The notes below the pieces were generated by a model that was given only the letters and a program-made list of their open reading frames with translations, ran no database searches and was not told the origin of the DNA. From Anaerolineales bacterium (GTDB lineage: Bacteria > Chloroflexota > Anaerolineae > Anaerolineales > E44-bin32), in contig JARRPX010000009.1 in the NCBI GenBank assembly GCA_037382465.1, positions 1 through 64,000 of the forward strand: a DNA stretch of 64,000 bases, given 5' to 3'. How positions within the stretch are numbered: position 1 is the stretch's first letter; each line of letters begins with the position of its first letter. Below, one piece after another: positions 52,999 through 61,380 of this stretch. Both the position numbers and the translations under genes were made by a program.

Positions 52999-53652
52999 AT
53001 GGTTGATAATGACCTGCGCACCAAGTTGATCAACTCGATCTCCAACCTCCAGGAAGAAACCGCCCTTGCCTTCGTACAGGAACGCATCACCAGAGGCGAC
53101 GACCCGATCGCGATCATCGACGACTGCAGTAGAGGCATGCAGCTGGTCGGAGAACGTTACGAGGCCGGCGAGTATTTTCTGGCAGGTTTGATCATGGCCG
53201 GAGAGATCTTCAGCCAGGTCATGGAATGGCTCCAACCCATCGTTGTAAAGCAAGTGACAGGGAAATCAACCGGCCGCATCCTCGTCGGTACGGTTCAAGG
53301 AGACATCCACGATCTGGGAAAAAACATTCTCACCATGCTGCTGAGTTGCCACAGCTTCGCCGTGCACGATCTCGGCGTCGACGTTTCGCCAAACATCTTT
53401 CGCGAGCAAGCTTCCGAATTTAAACCTCACATCGTAGGTTTGTCCGGTTTGCTGACCAGTTCCTACGACTCGATGCGTGAAACGATCGCCCAGATTCGTG
53501 ACGGTGGCTATCGAGGACCGATCATCATCGGCGGTGGCCAGATCACCGAAGAGGTCAGCCAATACGTGAAAGCCGACTCCTGGGCGACCGATGCCATCAG
53601 CGGCGTGGAACTGTGCCGGCGGTTGATCGGCGGGCAGCCGACTGCGTCCTGA
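52999..53652 (+). CDS. corrinoid (B12-binding) methyl-carrier protein 2
   Basis: A 217-residue paralog of the corrinoid protein at 49805. The D-x-H-x-x-G motif is GDIHDLGKN with H104; the tail-binding region LSGLLTSSYDSM and IGGGQITEEVSQYV are conserved. It follows gntR by 14 bases and is co-transcribed, so its level would depend on the regulator's own promoter rather than on the methyltransferase promoter. It may serve another methyltransferase encoded elsewhere or be a second acceptor for the UroD-family enzyme. Confidence 0.93.
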   Translation: MVDNDLRTKLINSISNLQEETALAFVQERITRGDDPIAIIDDCSRGMQLVGERYEAGEYFLAGLIMAGEIFSQVMEWLQPIVVKQVTGKSTGRILVGTVQGDIHDLGKNILTMLLSCHSFAVHDLGVDVSPNIFREQASEFKPHIVGLSGLLTSSYDSMRETIAQIRDGGYRGPIIIGGGQITEEVSQYVKADSWATDAISGVELCRRLIGGQPTAS

Positions 53653-53816
53653 CTTCCCTCACGGCGTGCCCAGACCGAGATGTCTCACCCCCTTGCAGCT
53701 TCCAGACACGGAAGCCCCGGTATATTTGAATCCAATCAGACGACTCGATTGAACCCATACGGAACTCAACAAGAGGCTTTCGCAGTCTGAGCGAGAATCG
53801 ACCTGTGGGATTTGAG

Positions 53817-54950
53817 TCACTGAGGCAGTGCTTGTTCGGGACGACTGAAGAGCAGCACTCGGGTCAGAAAAACGAAAACTACAACGGCTGCAATGGCGAA
53901 AATCGTAAATTCATATCCAAGCGGGGCCAGCAGCGATACCGTTACCCAATGCAGCAGAATGATCGATGTTCCATGCAGCCGTTGGGGGAAATTTCGATAA
54001 TGGACGAGGGCCGTCAACCCGACCAGGTTCCAACCGTACAGGGACAAGTATGCGTGTGTCTGTAAAAGGAAATTTCGACCCGGGACTTCCTTGGGGGCAA
54101 ATATACTCCACAACACCAATAGAACCCCGGTTAGACCCGTCGTGACAAGGAAAACCATTCCGGATGTCAGAAATCTCTTTTCCTCGACTCGTCCCCAGGT
54201 GCTCGCACGGAAAATGTAGTATACGATCAGCACGTCGATCAGAAGCACCGTCGCGACGATGAATTCGGCTATCGGGATTCCGAGGATGATGAACACGAAA
54301 AAGATAATGACCCCCAACGTGACGATCCAGAAGGAGGCGATGCCCAGGACGGATAACAATGAGCGGCGAATGTCCTGTGTCATGGAAAATATCATGGCGA
54401 ACGTAGCCAGTGAGATCGGAAACGAAAATCCCAGATAGAAGTCATCCAGAATCAGGTAGGGTAAATTCAATACGTGGAAAATTTGATTGTCGAGCATAAC
54501 ACCTGTACAAATCAGAAGTCCCAGGGAAAGGCAGAGGATTGCTGCGTGGTGAAACTTACTCGACAGCGGGACGGAGCTCTTGAAAAAATCACTCGGAAAA
54601 AAGGAGAATTTGCGGATGCGAATCGATTCTACGACAAAAGCCAAAAAGAGAGAAAAAACGGAGGCAATCAGATAGAGGTTCAGAAACGCAGCGATGCTGA
54701 ACAATAACGATCCTGCGAAGAAAATCCATCCCCGCCGGGTTAACCTGGACTTGCCTTCCGTAAAATAAAGCAGGATGGTTCCCCCGCTCACCAGGTTGAA
54801 GAAGAAAACGTGTAAGCGCTGGAATTGAAATGTGTCCTCGCGCGGCGTCTCAATAATCGCCGATTGCCCCGGAACCATGAATCCGGCATACCCAAAAATG
54901 AACCCGGCAACGATCAGAATCCAGATGATCGTTTTCGGCTTGATTCCCAT
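53817..54950 (-). CDS. polytopic membrane protein, heme-copper-oxidase-like
   Basis: A 377-residue protein with about twelve membrane spans. Two helices carry histidines in the context seen in heme-copper oxidase subunit I relatives and NnrS-like proteins: FQFQRLHVFFFNLVSGG in the second span, and LLQTHAYLSLYGWNLVGLTALVHY around residues 300-322. A charged cytoplasmic loop (SKFHHAA) lies near residue 130. The Cu(B)-type His-His pair and Tyr crosslink of true oxidases were not identified, so oxygen reduction cannot be claimed. It is monocistronic, and its 3' end faces the corrinoid protein gene. Confidence 0.6.
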   Translation of the reverse strand: MGIKPKTIIWILIVAGFIFGYAGFMVPGQSAIIETPREDTFQFQRLHVFFFNLVSGGTILLYFTEGKSRLTRRGWIFFAGSLLFSIAAFLNLYLIASVFSLFLAFVVESIRIRKFSFFPSDFFKSSVPLSSKFHHAAILCLSLGLLICTGVMLDNQIFHVLNLPYLILDDFYLGFSFPISLATFAMIFSMTQDIRRSLLSVLGIASFWIVTLGVIIFFVFIILGIPIAEFIVATVLLIDVLIVYYIFRASTWGRVEEKRFLTSGMVFLVTTGLTGVLLVLWSIFAPKEVPGRNFLLQTHAYLSLYGWNLVGLTALVHYRNFPQRLHGTSIILLHWVTVSLLAPLGYEFTIFAIAAVVVFVFLTRVLLFSRPEQALPQ

Positions 54951-55416
54951 GGCGATTCACCTCATGCTGTGATCGGGTAAAGCAAATCGATTTATATCAT
55001 TTTTCCGATCCGCTTTGCCAATATCTTCGCCCTGGTAGCATACAGGATCATCGTCCGTTTGGCCATGTTGTCTATCACTTGAACGCTGAGGAATTGTTCT
55101 TATAAAGAAAAGACGCTTCCTCGGGCGCTTTCCGGCATTCAAGTGGCGAGGTCCTTGTCCTGAGTCCGTCAAGGCGAAGGATCCTCAGGATGATGGCAAG
55201 CAAGAAAGCCTCCGTTCTGGAAGCCTTCTCCTGCAGCCAGGTTGAAGTTTCGGACTGCATCATTCAAGGGCCGCCGATGATCGTTCCGTTGAAACCCAAT
55301 TTCGCTAAACTTCAATATTCGATCTCGGTGACCCTGGCAGACAAAGAGAAAAGAATGCCATCATGAATCAATCAGGAATTGTTGTTGAAACAGACAGGTA
55401 AACCGCCCCTTACTGC
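54951..55416. other. intergenic region with dispersed repeat
   Basis: No gene is seen in 466 bases. A GTCCTGAGTCCGTCAAGGCGAAGGATCCTCAGGAT-type segment at about 55150-55196 belongs to the common TCCTGAG...CGAAGGA repeat kind; a partner lies at about 6952-7000. The remaining bases hold nothing recognised. Confidence 0.5.
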
Positions 55417-55911
55417 TCACTGGATCAACCGCTCCTCGATCAGGTCTGCGACACCTGCGAAATCGTCCAAATCGAAAACGGGTATGGCAAGCGACAACTT
55501 ACGATCGGTTGCCAGTGCGAACAGCTCTTCCGGAGAGCAAAACATCGCGGAATTCATCTCTTCCCGCATCACCTCGATTCGGTTCACCCCCTCCAACCGG
55601 TAGCCGTCCGTCAGCACGACATCGACCTCGCCGAAGCCTCGAACCACCTCTTCCAGCGGCAGTTCCTGCTGCAGCCTGCGGATGGTGACGATTTGATCGG
55701 GAGCGGAGATGATGACCTCATCGGCACCGCTCTGTGCGTGCAGCCAGCTATCTTTTCCCTCCCGGTCAATGCTGATACCTGGATGAACGTGGTGCTTGAC
55801 CGTTCCGACCCGATATCCACGCCTCTTCAATTCACGCAGTAATCCTACGAGGAAGGTCGTTTTCCCACTACCTGGACCTCCCACGATAGATACCACAACG
55901 GGTTCTTCCAT
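55417..55911 (-). CDS. mobB: molybdopterin-guanine dinucleotide biosynthesis protein MobB, copy 1
   Basis: A P-loop GTPase of the MobB family, about 164 residues. Walker A GGPGSGKT is near the N-terminus, followed by YRVGTVKHHVHPG, KDSWLHAQSGAD and the DGYR segment, all family features. MobB binds GTP and helps MobA to attach the nucleotide to the molybdenum or tungsten pterin. Two ATGs have good ribosome sites (55911 and 55962); 55911 gives the usual length. It is the last gene of the ECF-mobB-moeA operon, about 210 bases after moeA. Confidence 0.9.
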   Translation of the reverse strand: MEEPVVVSIVGGPGSGKTTFLVGLLRELKRRGYRVGTVKHHVHPGISIDREGKDSWLHAQSGADEVIISAPDQIVTIRRLQQELPLEEVVRGFGEVDVVLTDGYRLEGVNRIEVMREEMNSAMFCSPEELFALATDRKLSLAIPVFDLDDFAGVADLIEERLIQ

Positions 55912-56122
55912 GTGCTGCCTCTCATCCCTGTTCAAGGGCACTCTACTTGGCTGCGTGTCCATCCTTGTTCCTCTCACCCGTCTACAGGACTTCAGGTGAA
56001 CGCAAGCTGACGATCCGGATCGACGCGGCGTCATCTTCATAAGACTGCGGCAGCGAGTTTTCAACCAGATATGAGCCGATGATGCCGGTAGGCTTACAGG
56101 ATCAAAACCTCCTGAGTGTCGA

Positions 56123-57340
56123 TCAAGCTGCGCTTAACGGATTGGACAGGAGCTGCGCCTCACAAATCGTTCCCTGCTCCAAATATTCGCATCCTTCCGG
56201 AATCGAGACGATCGCCGTCGCAAATGCCATCATTTGAAGCCTGCTCTTCAGGTCAACCTTTTCGAATTCGAGCATTCCTTCGCTGCGTCTGAGCGTGCCG
56301 TAGACGAACTGCGTCCAATCGATCTGTCCACGGAGCTCATGCCCCAAACGGACCGGAATGGTCGGCAGGGACGGCTGCGCATGCCCACCCATCTTCAACA
56401 ATCCGGGAAGAGCAAGCTGCAGAAAAGCCATCTGGTTGGAAGGCGGGCCGCCGGGCAAGCAGAAAACGGGCTTCCCATCCAGAACTCCAAATCCTACGGC
56501 CTTTCCCGGACCGATTCGCACGCGGTGGTAAACCTTTCGCCAACCCATGCGTACAAGCACTTTGACGATCAGATCGCGATCGCCCTTCCACGCACCGCCG
56601 CTGGTCAGGATTGCGTCATGCTCTGTGAACAGCGATTCCAGCGCTAAATGCAGCTGGTTCTCGTCGTCCCGTGAGACTGCCGTAGAGACCTGCATACCGT
56701 ATTGGCTGCACCAGGCGGCCAACGCTACCAGATTACTGGCATAGAGTTGAGCTGCACCGAGAGACTTGCCCGGCGCGACGACTTCATCCCCCGTGGCCAG
56801 AATACCCACACGAGCGCGCGTTACAACAGGTACGCGCTGGCAACCCGCAGCAGCCAACAGCCCGATGGTCTCCGGCGCCAGGACCTCTCCGGCCTCGACC
56901 AACACCTGGCCCACATATACATCTGCTCCGCGCGGCATGATATTGCGGCCGGGTTCGGCGTCGGCCAGCGCCAGGATCTCACCCTCTTCAAGGCGAGCAA
57001 ATTCCTCCGCCAGCACGGCCGTTGCACAATCCGGGATGGGAGCTCCTGTTAGAACGCGGACCGCATGCCCCGTTGTAAGCTGGCCTGCCCATGCTTCGCC
57101 AGCAGCAGCCCTGCCCAGCAGGCGCAGACGGACCGGGTTCTGCTCGGTGGCCAAATGGATATCTTCGGACCGGATAGCGAATCCATCCTTGAGAGAGACA
57201 TCGATGGCGGGCGATTCGATGTCGGCACGAACAGCCTCGGCCGCAATTCTTCCAACCAGTTCAGCCAGATCGACCTCGACGGCCGGCAGTGGGCCGATGG
57301 CCGCCAGCGTCTTTCCCAATGCTTCAGAATACGAGATCAA
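56123..57340 (-). CDS. moeA: molybdopterin molybdenumtransferase MoeA
   Basis: A 405-residue MoeA enzyme, which inserts molybdate or tungstate into adenylated molybdopterin. The order is standard: N-terminal domain with DVSLKDGFAIRSEDI, where the first Asp normally belongs to the VDGFA motif (here LKDGFA), the MoCF_biosynth domain with RARVGILATGDEVV and ILTSGGAWKGDRDL (usually GGVSVGDYD), and the C-terminal PGGPPSNQMAF domain. The active-site loop variant AWKGDRD differs from most MoeA proteins. Translation begins at TTG 57340, overlapping the mobB copy 2 stop by four bases with GAGAGG 7 bases upstream. The MoeA may be a tungsten-adapted form, given the AOR in the window. Confidence 0.92.
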   Translation of the reverse strand: MISYSEALGKTLAAIGPLPAVEVDLAELVGRIAAEAVRADIESPAIDVSLKDGFAIRSEDIHLATEQNPVRLRLLGRAAAGEAWAGQLTTGHAVRVLTGAPIPDCATAVLAEEFARLEEGEILALADAEPGRNIMPRGADVYVGQVLVEAGEVLAPETIGLLAAAGCQRVPVVTRARVGILATGDEVVAPGKSLGAAQLYASNLVALAAWCSQYGMQVSTAVSRDDENQLHLALESLFTEHDAILTSGGAWKGDRDLIVKVLVRMGWRKVYHRVRIGPGKAVGFGVLDGKPVFCLPGGPPSNQMAFLQLALPGLLKMGGHAQPSLPTIPVRLGHELRGQIDWTQFVYGTLRRSEGMLEFEKVDLKSRLQMMAFATAIVSIPEGCEYLEQGTICEAQLLSNPLSAA

Positions 57341-57885
57341 ATCGCATCCTCTCCAACCGGATCCCTGCCCATTAAAAATGTATTTACGATCCAGTCAACA
57401 AATTCGTCCATTTGCTCGAAGTCGAAAACAGGTATGGGGATATCCAGCGCAATATCGCTCACGACAGCGGACAGCTCATCCGGATCGCAGCGCAATTTCT
57501 TGCTGTGGGCGGATCGCAGCACTTCCACCTTCGGCCATATTTCCCAATGATAGCCTTCGGCAAGAATCACGTTCATCTCGGGCATTCGCCGGACCAGCTC
57601 GATCAGCGGCGGATCTCCCCTGACTCTTTTCACTGAACCGATCTTTCCCGGGGAAGCAATAATGACATGCTCACTTCCCGCTTGGGCATAACGCCAGGAA
57701 TCTTTCCCAGGGATATCAAACTCGAAGTCGGAGTGAGCGTGATGCTTGATCGTTCCGACACGATATCCGCGTCCCTGCAGCCGTGGAATCGTCTCTTCAA
57801 TCAACGTCGTCTTGCCAGATCGTGAACTACCCACAAAACAAATCACTTGCGGCCATTCCGGATTATCTTTTAGATCCGTTTTCAT
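57337..57885 (-). CDS. mobB: molybdopterin-guanine dinucleotide biosynthesis protein MobB, copy 2
   Basis: A second MobB-like GTPase, 182 residues. Walker A is VGSSRSGKTT, then GYRVGTIKHHAHSDFEFDIPGKDSWRYAQAG, and a C-terminal PVFDFEQMDEFVDWI region like that of copy 1 (PVFDLDDFAGVADLI). It is translationally coupled to moeA through a TTGA overlap and starts 11 bases after ecfT. Two MobB proteins in one operon suggest two nucleotide-transfer routes (for example for molybdenum and tungsten, or GMP and CMP), an inference only. Confidence 0.9.
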   Translation of the reverse strand: MKTDLKDNPEWPQVICFVGSSRSGKTTLIEETIPRLQGRGYRVGTIKHHAHSDFEFDIPGKDSWRYAQAGSEHVIIASPGKIGSVKRVRGDPPLIELVRRMPEMNVILAEGYHWEIWPKVEVLRSAHSKKLRCDPDELSAVVSDIALDIPIPVFDFEQMDEFVDWIVNTFLMGRDPVGEDAI

Positions 57886-57895
57886 CGCTTCATTC

Positions 57896-58627
57896 TCATT
57901 TAAACAACACAAGCATGACGATCGTCACGAGACTTGTCACGACCATGGGCAGGTCGAATCGTCCTTTCCTGACCGGCAGACTACGCGTCCGCTCTGGCGA
58001 GAACGCGCGCGCTTCGGCCACCAGTGTGATTTCGTCCGCCCGCCGCAGCGCATTGGCGAAAACCGTCACCATCAAGAGCCGTATCGCACGCAGCCTCAAC
58101 CGGCGGATTCCGCCGCGCATCTGCAGCGTGTGCCAGGCATTACGAAACGACTGCATCAGGGAAGGCAGCAAATTGACGGCCACACCCATCGAGAAACCTA
58201 ACCCTTTCAACCCTATCCGCTCCAGCAACCCGGCAACCTCGCTTATCTCGACCGAGGCGGTGAACCACATCACGGCTGCCAGCATGATTCCAGCCCGCAT
58301 GGCCATGGCCAGGCCAGTTTGCAGGCCCTCATTGGAGTACGCGATTCCGGCCAGTGTGGCGTCCACCTCCCCATTCCAGAGCGTATTCGGCAGGATCAGG
58401 ACTGCGAGGAAGATCAACCAACGCCAACGCAGTAGCCGCTTCATGGCGGGTTTGAATTCGGCCAGGCCCACCATCAGCAGGATGACCAGAACAACCGCCA
58501 GGCCCACGCTCGTTAGCTTGATCGAAGCGAGAACCAGGCTGATGAACACGGCCAGACGGCCGAAGGTTCCGATTAGCGGTTGAGGCATCGCCTCAGACCA
58601 CGTTTTTCCGTCCTCGTATGTACTCAC
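57896..58627 (-). CDS. ecfT: energy-coupling factor transporter transmembrane protein EcfT
   Basis: A 243-residue EcfT/CbiQ-type scaffold with five to six membrane segments. The two coupling-helix motifs with A-R-G/A pattern are present as the first helix around AIRLLMVTVFANALRRADEI and AEARAFSPERTRS near the C-terminus. It links the fused ATPases to the S component. Translation starts at GTG 58627, overlapping the lipoprotein stop by four bases. Confidence 0.9.
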   Translation of the reverse strand: MSTYEDGKTWSEAMPQPLIGTFGRLAVFISLVLASIKLTSVGLAVVLVILLMVGLAEFKPAMKRLLRWRWLIFLAVLILPNTLWNGEVDATLAGIAYSNEGLQTGLAMAMRAGIMLAAVMWFTASVEISEVAGLLERIGLKGLGFSMGVAVNLLPSLMQSFRNAWHTLQMRGGIRRLRLRAIRLLMVTVFANALRRADEITLVAEARAFSPERTRSLPVRKGRFDLPMVVTSLVTIVMLVLFK

Positions 58628-59067
58628 GGATTGACGTGCAGCTCGGAAAGCATGCGAACGTTCATCTTGCCTTCCTGATCGGGCAGCACCATGCGGAAGG
58701 TTCCATCGTCGGCCGTGAGCGGACCACCTGCCTGTCCGTACGCCACCAGGGTATTCTCAAGCATCGCCAGATCGCGATCGTAATTAATGCTGTAGCCATC
58801 CGACGCAACCGCCTGGACGGCACTCACCGCAGACGGATCATACCCAGCCTGCTCGAGCAGAGTCTTGAGTGTAACTCCGGTGTATTCCACCCCATTGAAC
58901 GAAGCCGTGGCAGCAGGCATGGCCTGCAGCTGTTCCACCGTGTAACTCTTTTGCGGCTGATCACCGCTAATGGTCAGCTCTGTCGCGGCCGGAACCGAAG
59001 TACTGCTGCATGCAGCGAGAAGAAAGACCAGTAGAAATACGGGGACGAAACGCTTGCCGACTGACAT
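58624..59067 (-). CDS. lipoprotein with SUOX-type molybdopterin-binding fold
   Basis: A 147-residue lipoprotein. The signal peptide ends in the lipobox LLAAC (C20). The mature part resembles the sulfite-oxidase molybdopterin-binding domain (PF00174 type): SYTVEQLQAMPAAT, YTGVTLKTLLEQAGY, VASDGYSINYD and TFRMVLPDQEGK follow the order of that fold. The cysteine that coordinates molybdenum in enzymes is missing: no cysteine occurs after the lipobox. It lies between the S component and EcfT genes of an ECF transporter and is coupled to both, so it may be a binding protein or receptor for the transported molecule, possibly a pterin cofactor. Confidence 0.78.
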   Translation of the reverse strand: MSVGKRFVPVFLLVFLLAACSSTSVPAATELTISGDQPQKSYTVEQLQAMPAATASFNGVEYTGVTLKTLLEQAGYDPSAVSAVQAVASDGYSINYDRDLAMLENTLVAYGQAGGPLTADDGTFRMVLPDQEGKMNVRMLSELHVNP

Positions 59068-59086
59068 TGAAGCACCTCCTATTTTG

Positions 59087-59704
59087 TTATCTAACGTTAT
59101 TAACTTCTGGTATGCTGCGGCGGAGGCGGCCCTGGAGGGCTCGGGCGATCTCCCACGCCGTCCAACCTGCCAGAAATCCCGTCACCAGATGTAGTAGAGC
59201 ATAAAGTCCGACAACCACCCAGGCAGCCGTCATGGATAAACCAAAGATCTGCAGGCTGCGCTCCACGAGCAGCTCCCAGACGAAAACCATCCCCTGCCCG
59301 GCCATCAACCCCTGTGAGAAAAATGGATGGACCAGAGTGTAGAGAACGCTTAGCGATCCTGCTGCGAGGAAGCTTACGCGGCTGGGCCGTCCAAACAGCG
59401 TAAGCACGAGCTCGGCCATGAGGGCTTCCATCAGAATGGCGATCATCGGCCAGATCACAATTCCTCCCAGGCTCAGCATCTTCAACAGTGCTGCAATCAC
59501 GCCCAGAAAGAACGTCGACCCGACACGCGGCACGTAGTAACGTCCCACCAGCACGACCATCAGTCCAATCGCGCTCAGCAGCATGCCCGTCATCGGCAGA
59601 TTTAGTGTGTGAAAGAGGGATCCCAGGCTGATCTCGACGCCCCCCCAAAGCGCACCGAAAATTCCAAGTAATACCAGTTCGCGGGTTGTGAAGCGCATTT
59701 TCAT
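59087..59704 (-). CDS. ECF transporter S component
   Basis: A 205-residue membrane protein with six hydrophobic segments. The first shows the ECF S-component pattern TTRELVLLGIFGALWGG, the A/G-x-x-A/G-like helix surface that binds EcfT; the rest carry no residue pattern that would name the ligand. It lies 126 bases after the ATPase gene and 19 bases before the lipoprotein. Context (mobB, moeA and a molybdopterin-fold lipoprotein) suggests that a molybdenum or tungsten cofactor precursor is the ligand; thiamin precursors are an alternative, since S components near molybdopterin genes have been little studied. Confidence 0.8.
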   Translation of the reverse strand: MKMRFTTRELVLLGIFGALWGGVEISLGSLFHTLNLPMTGMLLSAIGLMVVLVGRYYVPRVGSTFFLGVIAALLKMLSLGGIVIWPMIAILMEALMAELVLTLFGRPSRVSFLAAGSLSVLYTLVHPFFSQGLMAGQGMVFVWELLVERSLQIFGLSMTAAWVVVGLYALLHLVTGFLAGWTAWEIARALQGRLRRSIPEVNNVR

Positions 59705-59830
59705 ATTCCTTTCTTTAGCCGGATTGCATCGATAGGCGTCCGCGCAAGGGATTGATAAGTCCGCCGCACGCTCCCTTTGCGGGAAAAGAAATGTTGCCTC
59801 CAGTATTTGACCTCTTCCTCGACGCCGTAC

Positions 59831-61285
59831 CTAGTCATGCTGCCTCCGTCTCAGGCGGCCATCAAGCCGGATCCGGCCTTGCTCCAGAAAGATGACCCGC
59901 CGTGCGTATCGATAGACCACCTTGTAGTCGTGGGTAATCAGCAGAACCGTCGTTCCCAGAGAATTGAGAGACTTCATAAAATCCATGAGTTGTTCCATGT
60001 GAGCCCAATCCTGGCCGAGCGTTGGCTCATCCAGGATGACCAGCTTCGGGCGAAGCGCAAGGCATGCCGCCAACGCCGTGCGCTGCTGCTGCCCGGCCGA
60101 GAGTTTGCAGGGCTGCCGCTCGCGCAGTTCGAGCAGATCCATCTCCTCCAGAGTTTGCAAGTGAATATCGGCCCGGAATTTGCCGAAGTTCAGGGGACCT
60201 AATGCGACCTCGTCCTCGACGCGGTCCGTCAGCAACTGGTCGCTCGGATTCTGGAAAAGCAGCGCCACATCGAGCCCGCCTCGAGGCGAGCGGCCATCCT
60301 GGAAGATAACGCTGCCGGCTCTGGGTTTAAGTAAACCTGATGCGACGAGCCCGAGCGTCGACTTGCCGGCGCCGTTATCGCCGACCAGCGCGACAAACTC
60401 ACCCGGATAGAGCTTGATGTCGATATCCTGCAGGATCTCGCCCGTATCGTATCCGGCGTGAACCTTATGCATGGCGAGCAGAGGAGCACGTCCATTGGGA
60501 ATTGGACCATTTGGCTCGAGAAGCTTCTCCCATCCGACAGGCGGCTCCCTGGTCGGTCGCCGCAAGCCAAGCAGGCGCAGCATGCGGCGGTCGGATAAGA
60601 CCTGCGACGGTATTCCGTCAGCGATGATGTGCCCGCGATCAAGAATGACGGCGCGATCGGCAATACGCAACGCTTCGGCCAGTCTGTGCTCAATAAGCAC
60701 GATGGTCAGCCCCCATTCCTGTCGGATCCTCTCCAACGTGGCGATCAGCATTTTTGTCCCGGGCACGTCGAGCGAAGCAGTGGGCTCGTCGAGGATCAGA
60801 ACGGAAGGACGCATCGCCAGCGCACAGGCTATTGCCAGACGCTGCTTCTGGCCGCCTGAGAGATGGGCTGGTTTGAAGGCGTGCATCCCATCTAATCCGA
60901 CGGTTTCAAGCGCCCAGTCCACGCGCTTCCGCACCTCAGATTCAGGCAGCCCGAGGTTGCGCGGTCCGAACGCCACCTCGTCATCGACCCGCAGGTGTAA
61001 GAGCTGGCTGCTCGGATTTTGGAAGACGATCCCGATTTTACATGCGAGTTCCGCAATTGAGCTGGAAGCGACTTCAACGCCCTCCACCCGAACCACTCCG
61101 CTCATTCTGGCCGGGAGAGCATGCGGAATGAGGCCGGTGAGTACATGCGCCAGCGTGCTCTTCCCACAGCCGGTCGGCCCGGTGACCAGCAAACACTGTC
61201 CGCCGGGTATCTTCAAGCTGACATCCTCCAGGGCCGGGCTTTTGTCATACTCTACGGTCAGGTTTTCGATTTCGATCATCAACAT
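59831..61285 (-). CDS. ecfA: fused ECF transporter ATP-binding protein (EcfA-EcfA')
   Basis: Two ABC ATPases fused in one 484-residue protein. The first (about 1-230) has Walker A GPTGCGKS, signature LSGGQKQRLAIACAL and Walker B LILDEPTASLD; the second (about 270-484) has Walker A GDNGAGKS, signature LSAGQQQRTALAACL and Walker B LVILDEPTLGQD. The second D-loop differs from the consensus. Fusion of the two ATPases replaces the usual EcfA1/EcfA2 heterodimer. It is the first gene of an operon with the S component, lipoprotein, EcfT, mobB, moeA and mobB, and it is preceded by a structured leader and terminator. Confidence 0.93.
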   Translation of the reverse strand: MLMIEIENLTVEYDKSPALEDVSLKIPGGQCLLVTGPTGCGKSTLAHVLTGLIPHALPARMSGVVRVEGVEVASSSIAELACKIGIVFQNPSSQLLHLRVDDEVAFGPRNLGLPESEVRKRVDWALETVGLDGMHAFKPAHLSGGQKQRLAIACALAMRPSVLILDEPTASLDVPGTKMLIATLERIRQEWGLTIVLIEHRLAEALRIADRAVILDRGHIIADGIPSQVLSDRRMLRLLGLRRPTREPPVGWEKLLEPNGPIPNGRAPLLAMHKVHAGYDTGEILQDIDIKLYPGEFVALVGDNGAGKSTLGLVASGLLKPRAGSVIFQDGRSPRGGLDVALLFQNPSDQLLTDRVEDEVALGPLNFGKFRADIHLQTLEEMDLLELRERQPCKLSAGQQQRTALAACLALRPKLVILDEPTLGQDWAHMEQLMDFMKSLNSLGTTVLLITHDYKVVYRYARRVIFLEQGRIRLDGRLRRRQHD

Positions 61286-61341
61286 TCATCACTTGCTTCT
61301 ACGATGGGCCGGCGCCAACCCACCCTCGGTCTATCCGTCCG

Positions 61342-61378
61342 TATAAAACAAACTCACCAGATGAGAGCCTGGCGAGTT
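61342..61378 (-). terminator. intrinsic terminator in the ecfA leader
   Basis: On the minus strand a 10-bp stem AACTCGCCAG / CTGGTGAGTT with one G-U pair and an 8-base loop is followed by TGTTTTAT. It lies 57 bases before the ecfA start, consistent with transcription attenuation. Confidence 0.65.
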
Positions 61379-61380
61379 CT

